This document shows, piece by piece, positions 43,804 to 54,153 of a stretch of 64,000 nucleotides of DNA. This stretch comes from Caldicellulosiruptor kronotskyensis 2002 (GTDB lineage Bacteria; Bacillota; Thermoanaerobacteria; Caldicellulosiruptorales; Caldicellulosiruptoraceae). Numbering within the stretch: the stretch's first letter is position 1; the number at the start of each line of letters is the position of its first letter. The stretch covers positions 1,106,001 through 1,170,000 of the forward strand of contig NC_014720.1 of the NCBI RefSeq assembly GCF_000166775.1, given 5' to 3'. The position numbers and the translations under genes are program-made. The notes beneath the pieces are model-generated. The model was not told where the DNA came from. It worked only from the letters and a program-made list of their open reading frames with translations, and searched no databases.

Positions 43804-44172
43804 ATGATCCAACCACAGTCAAGGCTGAAGGTTGCTGACAACACAGGTGCAAAAGAAGTAATGTGTATAAGAGTTTTAGGTGGTTCTAATAGAAAGTTTG
43901 CAAATATAGGAGATGTAATAGTTTGTTCTGTCAAAGATGCAACACCAGGTGGCGTTGTAAAGAAAGGTGACGTTGTAAAAGCAGTTATTGTCAGGACACG
44001 CAAAGGTGTAAGAAGAGAGGACGGGACATATATAAGATTTGATGATAATGCTGCAGTGTTAATAAGAGAAGATGGAACTCCAAGAGGAACACGTATTTTT
44101 GGACCTGTTGCAAGAGAGCTTCGTGACAAGGATTTTATGAAGATAGTATCTCTTGCACCAGAAGTTCTATAA
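43804..44172 (+). CDS. rplN: 50S ribosomal protein L14
   Basis: A 122-residue L14, exact family length. [19 protein letters not shown] at the start and the [14 protein letters not shown] block are present. It lies at the subunit interface. AAAGGAGGGG precedes the ATG. Confidence 0.98.
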   Translation: MIQPQSRLKVADNTGAKEVMCIRVLGGSNRKFANIGDVIVCSVKDATPGGVVKKGDVVKAVIVRTRKGVRREDGTYIRFDDNAAVLIREDGTPRGTRIFGPVARELRDKDFMKIVSLAPEVL

Positions 44173-44194
44173 GCTATTTTGAGGAGGGAAGGTT

Positions 44195-44527
44195 ATGCCA
44201 AACAAGGTTCATGTAAAAAAAGGGGATACTGTTGTAGTTATCTCAGGTAAATATAAAGGCAAACAAGGCAGGGTACTTACAGTATTGCCAAAAGATAAAA
44301 AAGTTGTAGTTGAAGGTGTTAACATAGTTAAAAAGCATGTAAGACCAAATCCCAAAATGCCACAGGGTGGTATAATAACTCAAGAAGCGCCTATTTGGGC
44401 GTGCAAGGTAATGCTTGTATGTCCAAAGTGTGGCAAACCAACAAGGATTGGTCACAGGTTTATCCAAGAAGGTGAAGAGGAAAGAAAAGTCAGAACATGC
44501 AAAAAATGCGGTGAGATAATTGACTAA
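44195..44527 (+). CDS. rplX: 50S ribosomal protein L24, four-cysteine form
   Basis: A 110-residue L24. The KOW motif lies at the N-terminus ([20 protein letters not shown]). The C-terminal half carries two CxxC pairs ([11 protein letters not shown] and CKKCGE), a zinc-ribbon form present in many clostridia but lost in others. L24 starts 50S assembly. Confidence 0.96.
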   Translation: MPNKVHVKKGDTVVVISGKYKGKQGRVLTVLPKDKKVVVEGVNIVKKHVRPNPKMPQGGIITQEAPIWACKVMLVCPKCGKPTRIGHRFIQEGEEERKVRTCKKCGEIID

Positions 44528-44556
44528 TTGGCAAAGTGAAGGGAGGTAAATTGTTT

Positions 44557-45099
44557 ATGGCACCAAGACTCAAAGAAAAGTATTTTCAAGAAGTTGTTCC
44601 TGCTATGATGCAAAAGTTTGGATACAAAAATGTTATGCAAGTTCCAAGACTTGCAAAGATTGTTGTAAATATTGGACTTGGAGAAGGGAAAGACAATCCT
44701 AAGGCTTTGGAAGCTGCGGTAAATGATTTGATGGCAATTACTGGGCAAAAACCAGTGGTTACACGTGCTAAAAAGTCTATAGCAAACTTCAAGCTCAGAA
44801 AAGGAATGCCAATAGGTTGCATGGTAACGTTAAGAGGCGATAGAATGTATGAATTTTTAGATAAGATGATAAATCTTGCTCTTCCAAGAGTGAGGGACTT
44901 TAGAGGTGTGTCAGATAAATCTTTTGATGGTCGAGGAAATTATTCGATAGGGTTTAAAGAACAGCTTGTTTTTCCTGAGATTGATTATGACAAGGTAGAT
45001 AAGATAAGAGGACTTGAAGTTACTATTGTAACCTCAGCAAAGACTGACGAAGAAGCTAAAGAGCTTTTGAGACTTTTAGGAATGCCATTTGCAAGTTAA
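44557..45099 (+). CDS. rplE: 50S ribosomal protein L5
   Basis: A 180-residue L5, binding 5S r[39 protein letters not shown] and [19 protein letters not shown] are typical. ATG 44557 is chosen; GTG 44536 precedes the AAGGGAGG site and cannot be used with it. Confidence 0.97.
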   Translation: MAPRLKEKYFQEVVPAMMQKFGYKNVMQVPRLAKIVVNIGLGEGKDNPKALEAAVNDLMAITGQKPVVTRAKKSIANFKLRKGMPIGCMVTLRGDRMYEFLDKMINLALPRVRDFRGVSDKSFDGRGNYSIGFKEQLVFPEIDYDKVDKIRGLEVTIVTSAKTDEEAKELLRLLGMPFAS

Positions 45100-45122
45100 G
45101 AAATGAAAGAGGAGGTATATTA

Positions 45123-45308
45123 ATGGCAAGGAAAGCTCTTATTATAAAACAGCAAAGACCTCAAAAGTTCTCTACAAGGTATTACAATAGGTGTAAGATA
45201 TGCGGAAGACCAAGAGCGTATTTAAGAAAGTTTGGTGTTTGCAGACTGTGCTTTAGAAAGCTTGCTCATAATGGAGAGATACCGGGTGTTAAGAAAGCGA
45301 GCTGGTAA
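45123..45308 (+). CDS. rpsN: 30S ribosomal protein S14, zinc type
   Basis: A 61-residue short S14 with zinc ligands Cys24, Cys27, Cys40 and Cys43 ([20 protein letters not shown]). This is the zinc-dependent form used when zinc is sufficient. AGAGGAGG precedes the ATG. Confidence 0.97.
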   Translation: MARKALIIKQQRPQKFSTRYYNRCKICGRPRAYLRKFGVCRLCFRKLAHNGEIPGVKKASW

Positions 45309-45335
45309 TTTTTTAATTCGGAAGGAGGTAATAAG

Positions 45336-45734
45336 ATGTACGTAATAGACCCGATTGCAGATATGCTTACACGTATAAGAAATGCAAATAATGCTCGCCA
45401 TGAAATAGTAGACATTCCAGCATCCAAAATGAAAAAAGCAATTGCCCAAATTCTGTTAGAAGAAGGATTTATAAAAGATTATGAGATAATTGATGATGGC
45501 AAGAATGGTATTATAAGAATTAGGTTAAAATATGGTCCTAATAAAGAAAGAGCAATAACAGGGCTGAAGAGAATATCAAAGCCTGGAAGAAGAGTATATG
45601 CTGGCAAAGATGAGCTTCCAAGAGTGTTAGGTGGACTTGGTATTGCAATCATTTCTACATCAAAAGGAATAATGACAGATAAAAAGGCAAGAAAAGAAGG
45701 AGTTGGCGGAGAGGTTCTCTGCTATGTGTGGTAA
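45336..45734 (+). CDS. rpsH: 30S ribosomal protein S8
   Basis: A 132-residue S8, normal length. [19 protein letters not shown] and the C-terminal [20 protein letters not shown] are conserved. In Escherichia coli S8 represses the spc part of the operon; no such site is evident to me here. GGAAGGAGG is upstream. Confidence 0.97.
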   Translation: MYVIDPIADMLTRIRNANNARHEIVDIPASKMKKAIAQILLEEGFIKDYEIIDDGKNGIIRIRLKYGPNKERAITGLKRISKPGRRVYAGKDELPRVLGGLGIAIISTSKGIMTDKKARKEGVGGEVLCYVW

Positions 45735-45764
45735 TAACACTTTATTTTTGTTGGAGGTGAAATG

Positions 45765-46313
45765 ATGTCAAGAATAGGTAGAAAACCTATTGATATACCC
45801 AGCGGTGTTGATGTCAAGATAGATGGCAATGTCATCACAGTAAAAGGACCAAAAGGGACACTTACAAGAGAAATACATCCTGAAATGATTGTTAAGATAG
45901 AAAACAATCAGATAATTGTTCAAAGACCTTCTGATGAGAGGTTCCACAAAGCTCTGCATGGTCTTACTCGCACACTTATTGCAAACATGGTAGAAGGAGT
46001 AACAAAAGGTTATGAAAAAGTATTAGAAGTTGTCGGAATAGGTTACAGAGCTCAAAAACAGGGCAAGAAACTTGTACTCAATGTTGGATATTCACACCCT
46101 GTTGAGATTGAAGAGCCTGCTGGCATTACTATTGAAGTTCCGGATCAGAACAGAATAATAGTAAAAGGGATTGATAAACAACAGGTTGGAAACTTTGCTG
46201 CAAATATAAGAAAAGTGAGAGAGCCTGATCCATATCTTGGAAAGGGCATTAAATATGCTGATGAAGTTTTAAGACTTAAAGAAGGAAAAGCCGGCAAAGG
46301 CGGTAAGAAATAG
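45765..46313 (+). CDS. rplF: 50S ribosomal protein L6
   Basis: A 182-residue L6 with two similar domains. [20 protein letters not shown] begins it and [19 protein letters not shown] ends the second domain. Two ATG codons adjoin (45762, 45765); the second gives the standard MSRIG start. Confidence 0.97.
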   Translation: MSRIGRKPIDIPSGVDVKIDGNVITVKGPKGTLTREIHPEMIVKIENNQIIVQRPSDERFHKALHGLTRTLIANMVEGVTKGYEKVLEVVGIGYRAQKQGKKLVLNVGYSHPVEIEEPAGITIEVPDQNRIIVKGIDKQQVGNFAANIRKVREPDPYLGKGIKYADEVLRLKEGKAGKGGKK

Positions 46314-46329
46314 AGGGGAGTGATTGGGC

Positions 46330-46698
46330 TTGTATAAAAAGGTGAATAGAAATGAAAAGAGGCTTATAAGACACAAAAGAATTAGAAAAAAGGTTTTTGG
46401 TACAAGTGAAAGACCTCGTCTTTGTGTTTACAAAAGCTTGAAATATATTTATGCTCAAATAATCGACGATGAAAAAGGTCACACACTTGTTGCAGCATCA
46501 TCGCTTGAGCCTGAAATCAAGTCAAGACTATCTTCAACAAAATCTATCGAGGCAGCTGAGTATGTAGGTAAAGTAATAGCTGAAAGGGCAAAAGAAAAGG
46601 GAATTACAAAGGTTGTGTTTGATAGAGGTGGTTATCCATATCATGGAAGAGTAAAAGCGCTTGCTGAAGCGGCAAGGCAAGGCGGTCTTGAGTTCTAA
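46330..46698 (+). CDS. rplR: 50S ribosomal protein L18
   Basis: A 122-residue L18, a 5S rRNA binder. [21 protein letters not shown] and [21 protein letters not shown] are conserved. TTG 46330 gives the usual YKKV N-terminus and sits 9-10 nt from GAGGGGAG; TTG 46324 is also possible. Confidence 0.95.
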   Translation: MYKKVNRNEKRLIRHKRIRKKVFGTSERPRLCVYKSLKYIYAQIIDDEKGHTLVAASSLEPEIKSRLSSTKSIEAAEYVGKVIAERAKEKGITKVVFDRGGYPYHGRVKALAEAARQGGLEF

Positions 46699-46718
46699 TT
46701 TTAAAGGAGGGATATGGC

Positions 46719-47225
46719 TTGGCGCAAAAGAGAATTGATCCAAAGGGATTGGATTTGAAAGAAAGAGTTGTAAACATCAACAGAGTTGCAAAGGTTGTAA
46801 AGGGTGGAAAGAGATTGAAGTTTTCTGCTATTGTAGTTGTTGGTGATGAAAATGGTCATGTTGGTGCAGGGCATGGGAAAGCTGCGGAAATTCCAGATGC
46901 TATCAGAAAAGCTATTGAGGATGCAAAGAAGCATCTGATTGAGGTGCCAATAGTTGGAACTACAATTCCGCACGAAGCAATAGGTGATTTTGGAGCGTCA
47001 AAGGTTTTAATTAAGCCTGCTCCAGAGGGTACTGGTGTTATTGCAGGTGGTGCTGTGAGAGCTGTATGTGAGCTTGCTGGAATAAAAGATATAAGAACAA
47101 AGAGTCTTGGCTCTAATAATCCTGCGAATGTTGTTCATGCAACAATTGAGGCATTAAAACAGCTCAGACGTCCAGAAGAGGTTGCAAGAATTAGAGGAAA
47201 GACATTAGAAGAGATACTCAAGTAA
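46719..47225 (+). CDS. rpsE: 30S ribosomal protein S5
   Basis: A 168-residue S5. [20 protein letters not shown] and [19 protein letters not shown] mark the N-terminal RNA-binding domain, [20 protein letters not shown] the second. It helps decoding accuracy. The start is TTG seven nt after AAAGGAGGG; the nearby ATG is out of frame. The next gene is rplO, without rpmD between. Confidence 0.97.
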   Translation: MAQKRIDPKGLDLKERVVNINRVAKVVKGGKRLKFSAIVVVGDENGHVGAGHGKAAEIPDAIRKAIEDAKKHLIEVPIVGTTIPHEAIGDFGASKVLIKPAPEGTGVIAGGAVRAVCELAGIKDIRTKSLGSNNPANVVHATIEALKQLRRPEEVARIRGKTLEEILK

Positions 47226-47245
47226 AAAGGAGGGAACTTTTTGCT

Positions 47246-47689
47246 ATGAAACTTTATGAACTAAAACCCGCACCAGGTTCTAAGAAAAGCAGAAAAAGAG
47301 TAGGCCGTGGAGAGAGCTCTGGTCACGGTAAGACTTCAACAAGAGGTCACAAAGGGCAATGGGCACGTTCTGGCGGTGGCGTTAGACCTGGTTTTGAAGG
47401 CGGGCAGATGCCACTTACCAGAAGAATTCCTAAGAGGGGCTTTAAAAATATCAATAAAAAGGTGTATACTGAAGTTAATGTAGAAAAGCTTGAGAGGTTT
47501 GACAATGACACTGTAATCACACCTGAACTTCTTTTAAAAGAAAGGGTTATAAGCAAGATAGAAAAAGATGGGGTAAAGATACTTGGAAGAGGAGAGCTAA
47601 CAAAGAGACTGATAGTGAGAGTGCAGAAAATTTCAGAGGGTGCAAGGAAGAAGATAGAAGCTGCTGGAGGAAAGGTAGAGGTGATTTAA
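47246..47689 (+). CDS. rplO: 50S ribosomal protein L15
   Basis: A 147-residue L15, a late assembly protein. The Gly/Arg-rich N-terminus ([20 protein letters not shown]) and [18 protein letters not shown] are conserved. It lies 20 bases after rpsE, a gap with room only for the AAGGAGGG site. Confidence 0.97.
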   Translation: MKLYELKPAPGSKKSRKRVGRGESSGHGKTSTRGHKGQWARSGGGVRPGFEGGQMPLTRRIPKRGFKNINKKVYTEVNVEKLERFDNDTVITPELLLKERVISKIEKDGVKILGRGELTKRLIVRVQKISEGARKKIEAAGGKVEVI

Positions 47690-47690
47690 A

Positions 47691-48998
47691 GTGTTTGAAA
47701 CTATAAAGAACGCGTGGAGGCTGCCCGACCTTCGAAGAAAGATTCTGTTTACACTTTTCATGATACTTGTCTTCAGACTGGGGGCGTTTATCCCAGTCCC
47801 CTATATTGATAGGGATGCTTTGGCAAAGGTTATAAACGACCTTACAATGCTTGGCTTTTTTGATGTTGTTGCAGGTGGAACATTTAAAAATATGAGTATA
47901 TTTGCGATGAGTGTAACTCCATACATTAACTCTTCAATCATTATGCAGCTTTTGACAATTGCTATACCTGCACTTGAAGAGCTTGCAAAACAGGGCGAAG
48001 AAGGTAGAAAAAAACTTGCTGAGTGGACACGATATGGAACTGCTATCTTGGCGTTTATTCAGGCGGTTGGTATCTATTTTGGGCTTAAAAATGCAAGTGG
48101 GCTTACTGGCGGTGTTCCTGTTATTACAGCTCAAGGTCAGGGATTTTTAGGTTTTATCACCATAACTATTGCTCTTACTGCTGGAACTGTATTTTTGATG
48201 TGGATTGGTGAACAGATAACAGAAAATGGTATAGGAAATGGTATTTCGCTTTTGATATTTGCAGGTATTATTTCAAGAATTCCAAACGGAGCAGTATCTC
48301 TTTGGAACTATGTTGCAAAGCTAAATGAGTTTTCGCTCACAAGTATTATTGGCGTAATTCTGTTTATAGTAATGGCACTTGCAATTATTGTGTTCATCAT
48401 TGTTATTCAGGAAGGTGAAAGAAGAATACCTGTACAATATGCAAAGAGGGTAGTTGGACGAAGAGTTTACGGTGGGCAGAGTACACATATTCCTATTAAG
48501 GTCAATATTGCTGGTGTTATTCCTATAATCTTTGCAATTTCGCTTGTTATGCTTCCAACAACAATTGCTCAATTTTTCCCAAATTCAGGGTTTTATAAAT
48601 TTGTAAAAGCATACTTTTCATCAGGTTCGTTCTGGTATACATTCTTCTATGCACTGTTCATAATAGGGTTTACTTATTTTTACACAGCAATTGTATTCAA
48701 TCCTGTTGAGATTGCTAACAATTTGAAAAACAACGGAGGGTTCATCCCAGGTATCAGACCTGGCAAACCAACTGTAGATTTTATAACAAGAGTGCTTTCA
48801 AAAGTTACGTTTGCTGGTGCGCTGTTTTTAGCATTCATTGCCATTTTGCCAACCTTGGTTGGAATCATGTTCAAGCACCAACTTAACATATACTTTGGTG
48901 GAACAAGCTTGCTGATTGTTGTTGGTGTTGCACTTGAGACAATAAGGCAGATGGAAGCTCAGATGCTAATGCGTCACTACAAAGGTTTCTTGAGCTAA
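47691..48998 (+). CDS. secY: Preprotein translocase subunit SecY
   Basis: A 435-residue protein with ten membrane helices, the channel of the Sec translocon. The plug region, MSIFAMSVTPYINSSIIMQLL, GIGNGISLLIFAGI and NPVEIANNLKNNGGFIPGIRPGKPT are standard. Start is GTG one base after the rplO stop. It serves the many exported proteins of this organism, such as those at 3644 and 24933. Confidence 0.97.
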   Translation: MFETIKNAWRLPDLRRKILFTLFMILVFRLGAFIPVPYIDRDALAKVINDLTMLGFFDVVAGGTFKNMSIFAMSVTPYINSSIIMQLLTIAIPALEELAKQGEEGRKKLAEWTRYGTAILAFIQAVGIYFGLKNASGLTGGVPVITAQGQGFLGFITITIALTAGTVFLMWIGEQITENGIGNGISLLIFAGIISRIPNGAVSLWNYVAKLNEFSLTSIIGVILFIVMALAIIVFIIVIQEGERRIPVQYAKRVVGRRVYGGQSTHIPIKVNIAGVIPIIFAISLVMLPTTIAQFFPNSGFYKFVKAYFSSGSFWYTFFYALFIIGFTYFYTAIVFNPVEIANNLKNNGGFIPGIRPGKPTVDFITRVLSKVTFAGALFLAFIAILPTLVGIMFKHQLNIYFGGTSLLIVVGVALETIRQMEAQMLMRHYKGFLS

Positions 48999-49036
48999 AA
49001 AAAGTAGATTATTGTTAGTGTGGAGGTATAGTAAAC

Positions 49037-49684
49037 ATGAGACTTATACTTTTAGGTGCACCGGGTGCTGGTAAGGGTACTCAGGCAGAATATTTGAGCA
49101 AGAGATTCTCAATACCTCATATCTCAACAGGTGACATTTTAAGAGAAAATGTAAAGAATGAAACAGAGCTTGGGAAAAAAGCAAAAGAATATATGGACAA
49201 AGGCCTTTTGGTTCCAGACGAGATAGTGATTGAGATTGTTAAGGACAGACTTTCAAAAGAAGACTGCAAAAATGGATTTTTGCTTGATGGTTTTCCACGC
49301 ACTATTGCCCAGGCAGAGGCCCTTGATAAGGTATTAGAAGAGCTTGGACAGAAGATTGACAAGGTTTTGAACATTGAAGTTCCAGACGAAAAGATTTTAG
49401 AGAGAATGTCTGGGCGAAGGATTTGTAAAAACTGTGGTGCAAGCTTTCATGTCATTTACAGGCCACCACAAAAAGAAGGTGTATGTGATGTATGTGGTGG
49501 AGAGCTTTATCAAAGAGAAGATGATAAAGAAGAAACTGTCAAAAAGAGACTGGAAGTTTATCATGCACAGACACAGCCACTGATTGATTATTATAAAGCA
49601 AAGGGCTTACTTGTTGTGGCTTACGGGCAGGAAGAAATAGCCGATACAACAAAAGAGGTTTTAAAAGCGCTTGGCATAGAATAA
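49037..49684 (+). CDS. adk: Adenylate kinase, zinc-lid form
   Basis: A 215-residue long-type adenylate kinase balancing AMP, ADP and ATP. P-loop [13 protein letters not shown]-binding DGFPRT, and a lid with four zinc-binding cysteines (Cys130, Cys133, Cys150, Cys153), common in thermophilic and Gram-positive enzymes. Confidence 0.97.
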   Translation: MRLILLGAPGAGKGTQAEYLSKRFSIPHISTGDILRENVKNETELGKKAKEYMDKGLLVPDEIVIEIVKDRLSKEDCKNGFLLDGFPRTIAQAEALDKVLEELGQKIDKVLNIEVPDEKILERMSGRRICKNCGASFHVIYRPPQKEGVCDVCGGELYQREDDKEETVKKRLEVYHAQTQPLIDYYKAKGLLVVAYGQEEIADTTKEVLKALGIE

Positions 49685-49700
49685 GGAGCAAAGACCAGAA

Positions 49701-50444
49701 ATGATTACAATAAAATCAGAAGCTGAGCTTGACTCAATGAGAGCAGCTGGCAGAATTGTTGCTATGGTTTTAAAAGAATTAGAAAAATTAATACAACCAG
49801 GTATTACTACAAAAGAACTTGATGAATTTGCTGAAGAGTATATAATTAAAAATGGCGGGATACCATCATTTAAGGGACTGTATGGGTATCCTGCCTCCAT
49901 ATGTACCTCAGTCAATGACGAGGTAGTTCATGGAATTCCAGGTATGAGAAGGCTGGAAGATGGAGATATTATCAGTATAGACGTAGGAGTTTGTGTTGAC
50001 GGACTTCATGCTGATGCTGCAAGGACCTTTGCTGTTGGAAAAATTTCCGATACAGCAAGGTTTTTGATAAAGGTTACAGAAGAAAGCTTTTTTGAAGGTA
50101 TTAAAAACGCGGTTGCTGGCAAGAGAGTAGGAGATATTTCAAATAGTATACAAAGATATGTTGAAAGCCGTGGCTTCAGTGTTGTGAGGGATTTGGTGGG
50201 GCATGGAATAGGTAGAAAATTTCATGAGTCACCTCAGGTCCCTAACTTTGGCAAGGCTGGAGTTGGGATAAGGCTTATCAAGAACATGACCTTGGCGGTT
50301 GAACCTATGGTAAATGAGGGAAGTTACAAGGTGTATACTGACAAGGACGGTTGGACTGTAAAGACGCTCGATGGTAAGCTCTCTGCTCATTATGAAAATA
50401 CCATAATCGTAACTGAGGGCTTGCCAGAGATAATTACATTATGA
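49701..50444 (+). CDS. map: Methionine aminopeptidase, type I
   Basis: A 247-residue enzyme that removes the initiator methionine. Metal ligands lie in SIDVGVCVDGLHADAART, GHGIGRKFHESP and VEPMVNEG. It lies in the usual place after adk. Confidence 0.96.
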   Translation: MITIKSEAELDSMRAAGRIVAMVLKELEKLIQPGITTKELDEFAEEYIIKNGGIPSFKGLYGYPASICTSVNDEVVHGIPGMRRLEDGDIISIDVGVCVDGLHADAARTFAVGKISDTARFLIKVTEESFFEGIKNAVAGKRVGDISNSIQRYVESRGFSVVRDLVGHGIGRKFHESPQVPNFGKAGVGIRLIKNMTLAVEPMVNEGSYKVYTDKDGWTVKTLDGKLSAHYENTIIVTEGLPEIITL

Positions 50445-50457
50445 GGTGTTAATAAAG

Positions 50458-50727
50458 ATGGATCTTCAAATAGGGCAGATTGTTCTGTCCAAAATGGGAA
50501 GAGATAAAAACAGGTTCTTTATTATATTTGACATAACCGACGATGGTTATGTGTATCTTGTAGATGGGAAATTGAGAAAGATTAAAAAGCCCAAGAAGAA
50601 AAAGATAAAACACATAGCACCCACAAAGTTTGTCTCAGAAGAGATAAAAGAAAAGATACTCAAGAAAAAACTTACTGATGCAGAGGTTGCAAAAGTGATA
50701 GAGGAATTTGAGAATAGAAAAGAGTAG
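50458..50727 (+). CDS. KOW-domain RNA-binding protein
   Basis: An 89-residue protein related to the small KOW (L14e-like) proteins often found between map and infA in Firmicutes. Residues 1-45 form the KOW barrel (IGQIVLSKMGRDKNRFFIIF), followed by a strongly basic Lys stretch and an acidic helix. It probably binds ribosomal RNA. ATG 50458 is 9 nt from GAGGTG. Confidence 0.85.
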   Translation: MDLQIGQIVLSKMGRDKNRFFIIFDITDDGYVYLVDGKLRKIKKPKKKKIKHIAPTKFVSEEIKEKILKKKLTDAEVAKVIEEFENRKE

Positions 50728-50741
50728 GGGGTTGATAAGCC

Positions 50742-50960
50742 TTGTCCAAGGAGGATGTAATTGAATTAGAAGGGACTGTGGTTGAGGCACTGCCAAACGC
50801 AATGTTTCAGGTCCAGCTTGATAATGGGCACAAAGTCCTTGCCCATGTGTCAGGAAAACTTAGAATGAACTTTATAAGAATACTTCCGGGTGATAGGGTA
50901 GTTGTTCAGCTATCACCGTATGATTTGACACGAGGTAGAATTGTGTGGAGGTCAAAATAA
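50742..50960 (+). CDS. infA: Translation initiation factor IF-1
   Basis: A 72-residue OB-fold factor, exact family length, blocking the A site during initiation. [20 protein letters not shown] and GRIVWRSK are typical. Start is TTG. Confidence 0.97.
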   Translation: MSKEDVIELEGTVVEALPNAMFQVQLDNGHKVLAHVSGKLRMNFIRILPGDRVVVQLSPYDLTRGRIVWRSK

Positions 50961-50992
50961 ATTCTCTTTGAAAAAGGAGGAATAGAATAGAA

Positions 50993-51106
50993 ATGAAGGT
51001 CAGACCATCTGTGAAACCAATATGTGAAAAGTGCAAGGTTATCAAAAGAAAAGGTAAGATAAGAATAATCTGCGAAAATCCAAAGCACAAACAAAGACAA
51101 GGTTAA
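50993..51106 (+). CDS. rpmJ: 50S ribosomal protein L36, zinc type
   Basis: A 37-residue protein. [14 protein letters not shown] and the later Cys and His (CENPKH) give the CCCH zinc site of the C+ form. AAAAAGGAGG lies 12 nt ahead of the ATG. It sits between infA and rpsM as in most Firmicutes. Confidence 0.97.
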   Translation: MKVRPSVKPICEKCKVIKRKGKIRIICENPKHKQRQG

Positions 51107-51130
51107 TTTATTGGGAGGTGAATTTTTAGA

Positions 51131-51505
51131 ATGGCACGAATTGCAGGTGTAGATTTACCAAGAGAAAAGAGAGTGGAGATAGCTCTGACATATATATTCG
51201 GGATTGGTCTTTCAAGGTCAAAACAGATTTTAAGGGATACTGGGGTTGATCCAAACAAAAGAGTAAAAGACCTCACTGACGATGAGGTAGCTAAAATCAG
51301 AGACTATATAGACAAGAATTTCAAGGTTGAAGGTGAACTGAGGGCTGAAATTGCAAGAAACATAAAGAGATTAATTGATATAAGATGTTACAGAGGTTTG
51401 AGACATTTAAGAGGTCTTCCTGTTCGTGGTCAGAGGACAAGAACAAATGCAAGAACAAGAAAAGGTCCAAGAAAAACTGTTGGTGTCATGAGAAAGAAAT
51501 CATAA
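51131..51505 (+). CDS. rpsM: 30S ribosomal protein S13
   Basis: A 124-residue S13 of the 30S head, contacting P-site t[22 protein letters not shown] and [19 protein letters not shown] are family blocks. Confidence 0.97.
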   Translation: MARIAGVDLPREKRVEIALTYIFGIGLSRSKQILRDTGVDPNKRVKDLTDDEVAKIRDYIDKNFKVEGELRAEIARNIKRLIDIRCYRGLRHLRGLPVRGQRTRTNARTRKGPRKTVGVMRKKS

Positions 51506-51524
51506 GAAGGAGGAGTAAGTTGAT

Positions 51525-51917
51525 ATGGCAAGACCAGCGAGAAGAACTGTCAGACGTTCAGAGAGAAAGAATGTTGAAAAAGGTATTGCACACATTCATT
51601 CAACATTCAATAATACAATTGTTACAATTACTGATCCATCGGGCAATGCAATTGCATGGGCAAGTGCAGGAACATGTGGCTTTTCAGGAACTAAAAAGGG
51701 CACACCGTTTGCTGCTCAGCTTGCGGCTGAAAAGGCAGCAAAGATGGCAATGGACCACGGTATGAGAACTGTTGAAGTTTATGTAAAAGGACCGGGTGCA
51801 GGCAGAGAAGCTGCAATACGAGCTCTTCAGGCAGCAGGGCTTGAAGTAACACTTATAAAGGATGTTACTCCAATTCCGCACAACGGTTGCAGACCGCCAA
51901 AGAGAAGAAGAGTATAA
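51525..51917 (+). CDS. rpsK: 30S ribosomal protein S11
   Basis: A 130-residue S11. [19 protein letters not shown] and the C-terminal [18 protein letters not shown] are the standard marks. It lies on the 30S platform near the Shine-Dalgarno helix. Confidence 0.98.
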   Translation: MARPARRTVRRSERKNVEKGIAHIHSTFNNTIVTITDPSGNAIAWASAGTCGFSGTKKGTPFAAQLAAEKAAKMAMDHGMRTVEVYVKGPGAGREAAIRALQAAGLEVTLIKDVTPIPHNGCRPPKRRRV

Positions 51918-51940
51918 AATTTTAGAGGAGGTGCTTTGTC

Positions 51941-52567
51941 TTGTCAAAATACATTGGACCAGACTGCAGACTGTGCAGAAGAGAAGGAATGAAATTATTC
52001 TTAAAAGGTGATAGATGTTATACCGAAAAGTGTGCGTTTGCAAGAAGACCATACCCACCAGGTCAGCATGGTCAGGAAAGAAAGAAGCTTTCTGAATACG
52101 GTATGCAGCTGAGAGAAAAACAGAAAGTAAAAAGAATTTATGGTGTTTTAGAGACACAGTTCAGAAGATATTTCGAAATGGCTGAAAAGATGAAAGGTAT
52201 CGCAGGTGAAAATCTTTTGTCATTACTTGAAAGAAGACTTGATAATGTCGTTTACAGACTTGGATTTGCTTCTTCACGTGGCGAGGCAAGACTTTTAGTA
52301 TCACATGCTCATTTTAAGGTAAATGGGAGAACTGTGAATATTCCATCTTATCTTGTAAAGGTTGGAGATGTAATAGAGGTTGACGAGAGAAGCAAATCTA
52401 AGACAAGATTTGTTGAGATAAAAGAAAAGTATGCAAAAAAGCCTTCTCCAAAGTGGCTTGATAAGGACGCTGAGAACCTTGTAGGAAAGGTAATAGCTCT
52501 TCCAACAAGAGAAGATATTGACATGCCAATTAGAGAGCACCTGATAGTAGAGCTTTATTCCAAGTAA
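51941..52567 (+). CDS. rpsD: 30S ribosomal protein S4, zinc type
   Basis: A 208-residue S4. The N-terminal zinc site (Cys9, Cys12, Cys26, Cys31) is present and the S4 RNA-binding domain follows ([20 protein letters not shown]). Start is TTG behind GAGGAGGTG. In Bacillus S4 represses its own gene; here it remains in the alpha operon, where no obvious pseudoknot leader is seen. Confidence 0.97.
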   Translation: MSKYIGPDCRLCRREGMKLFLKGDRCYTEKCAFARRPYPPGQHGQERKKLSEYGMQLREKQKVKRIYGVLETQFRRYFEMAEKMKGIAGENLLSLLERRLDNVVYRLGFASSRGEARLLVSHAHFKVNGRTVNIPSYLVKVGDVIEVDERSKSKTRFVEIKEKYAKKPSPKWLDKDAENLVGKVIALPTREDIDMPIREHLIVELYSK

Positions 52568-52624
52568 TAAATGCCCTCACAAGATGCGTGTATGGTGTAT
52601 TATTTTTAAGGAGGGTATATCAAG

Positions 52625-53599
52625 TTGATAGAATTTCAAAAACCAACAATAAGGTGTGAAGAGCTGAGCCCAGACAATAAATACGGGCGATATGTTATTG
52701 AGCCCCTGGAAAGAGGTTATGGTATAACAGTTGGCAATGCACTCAGGAGAACACTTTTGTCGTCGCTACCTGGTGCAGCAGTTACAGCAGTTAAGATTGA
52801 TGGGGTTTTACATGAGTTTTCAACAATTCCAGGGGTCTTAGAAGATGTACCAGAAATAATTCTCAATTTGAAAGGTTTGGCTATAAAGATGTCATCCCCA
52901 GGGCCAAAGGTAATGTACATTGAGGCTCAGGGTGAGTGTGAAGTAAAAGCAAAAGATATAAAGGCAGATGCTGATATAGAGATTTGCAATCCAGACCATC
53001 ATATTGCTACTCTTAACTCTGATGCAAGACTTTTTATGGAGATAACAGTAAGTCAAGGGAAAGGTTATGTTCCAGCTGAAAGAAACAAACAGCCAAACCA
53101 ACCGATAGGTGTTATCCCTGTTGATTCAATTTATACGCCTGTTGTAAAAGTCAACTACAAGGTTGAAAATACAAGAGTTGGTCAGGTAACCGACTATGAT
53201 AAGTTGACTATGGAGATATGGACAAACGGAACTATTCGTCCAGATGAGGCGCTAACCGTTGCCGCAAAGATTTTAATAGAGCATTTTAATCTGTTTACTG
53301 ATCTTTCTAATATTCCTACAAAGATTGAGACAGTTGTAAAACAAGAGCCGCCGAAGAGAAATAAACTTTTAGATATGACCATAGAAGAGCTTGAGCTTTC
53401 AGTAAGGTCATACAACTGTCTTAAAAGAGCGGGGATAAACACAGTTGAGGACCTTGTCAACAAGACTGAAGAAGAGATGATGAAGGTAAGGAACTTGGGC
53501 AAAAAATCCTTAGAAGAGGTTATCCAAAAACTTCACAGTTTGGGACTTAGCCTCAAAAAGAGTGATAGCACGCCGAAGGAGGAGGAAGAAGAGAAATGA
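52625..53599 (+). CDS. rpoA: RNA polymerase alpha subunit
   Basis: A 324-residue alpha subunit. The N-terminal assembly domain (about 1-230) has [20 protein letters not shown]. The C-terminal DNA/activator-binding domain (about 250-310) has [17 protein letters not shown] and [11 protein letters not shown]. Start is TTG behind AAGGAGGG. Its end overlaps rplQ by four bases. Confidence 0.98.
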   Translation: MIEFQKPTIRCEELSPDNKYGRYVIEPLERGYGITVGNALRRTLLSSLPGAAVTAVKIDGVLHEFSTIPGVLEDVPEIILNLKGLAIKMSSPGPKVMYIEAQGECEVKAKDIKADADIEICNPDHHIATLNSDARLFMEITVSQGKGYVPAERNKQPNQPIGVIPVDSIYTPVVKVNYKVENTRVGQVTDYDKLTMEIWTNGTIRPDEALTVAAKILIEHFNLFTDLSNIPTKIETVVKQEPPKRNKLLDMTIEELELSVRSYNCLKRAGINTVEDLVNKTEEEMMKVRNLGKKSLEEVIQKLHSLGLSLKKSDSTPKEEEEEK

Positions 53600-53937
53600 A
53601 CAAATTAAGAAAACTCAAACGAGATACAGACCACAGACAGGCACTTATGAGAAACTTGGCAACATCTTTGTTCAAGCATGGTAGAATAATGACAACAGAA
53701 GCAAAGGCAAAGGATTTGAGAAGAATAGCTGAAAAGCTTATAACCATAGCTAAAAAAGGTGATCTTGCATCATATAGAAGAGTTTTAAGCTATTTGTATG
53801 AAGAAGATGTTGCATATGACTTGTTCCAGAAGATAGCTCCCAGATATCAAGGTAGAAATGGTGGTTATACAAGAATAATAAAGGTTGGACCACGCAAAGG
53901 CGACGGTGCTATGATGGTTTATATAGAGCTTGTGTAG
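53596..53937 (+). CDS. rplQ: 50S ribosomal protein L17
   Basis: A 113-residue L17, last gene of the supercluster. [20 protein letters not shown] and [18 protein letters not shown] are typical. ATGA overlap with rpoA; the site GGAGGAGGAAG is inside rpoA. The terminator begins at the next base after the stop codon. Confidence 0.97.
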   Translation: MNKLRKLKRDTDHRQALMRNLATSLFKHGRIMTTEAKAKDLRRIAEKLITIAKKGDLASYRRVLSYLYEEDVAYDLFQKIAPRYQGRNGGYTRIIKVGPRKGDGAMMVYIELV

Positions 53938-53972
53938 GGTCAAAGAGGTATTTTCCTCTTTGGCCTTTTTGC
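53938..53972 (+). terminator. Terminator of the S10-spc-alpha supercluster
   Basis: GGTCAAAGAGG (53938-53948) pairs with CCTCTTTGGCC (53955-53965), one G-T pair, loop TATTTT, then TTTTTG. Confidence 0.9.
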
Positions 53973-54012
53973 TTTTGATCTACCATCTTTACATTAGAAC
54001 AAAGATTTGCTA

Positions 54013-54044
54013 TTTACAAAATTAATTGTGTGTGCTAATATAAT
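54013..54044 (+). promoter_or_regulatory. Possible promoter of the tRNA pair
   Basis: TTTACA (54013-54018) and TATAAT (54039-54044), but the spacer is 20 nt, longer than usual. It is the only candidate ahead of the tRNA genes after the terminator. Confidence 0.4.
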
Positions 54045-54072
54045 TAGTGCTTTTTGATTGTTGCAAAAACGC

Positions 54073-54146
54073 TGCGGGATGGTGTAATGGTAGCACAGCT
54101 GACTCTGGATCAGCTTGTCTAGGTTCGAGTCCTAGTCCCGCAGCCA
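54073..54146 (+). tRNA. tRNA-Gln (anticodon CTG)
   Basis: Acceptor stem TGCGGGA/TCCCGCA, D-arm GTGTAATGGTAGCAC, anticodon stem GCTGA/TCAGC with loop CTCTGGA, T-arm CTAGG/CCTAG. Discriminator G and an encoded CCA end. It reads CAG codons. Confidence 0.95.
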
Positions 54147-54153
54147 AAAAAGT

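Noticed and set aside
51684..52157. 157-codon minus-strand frame
   Set aside because: Antisense to rpsK and rpsD, no start signal.
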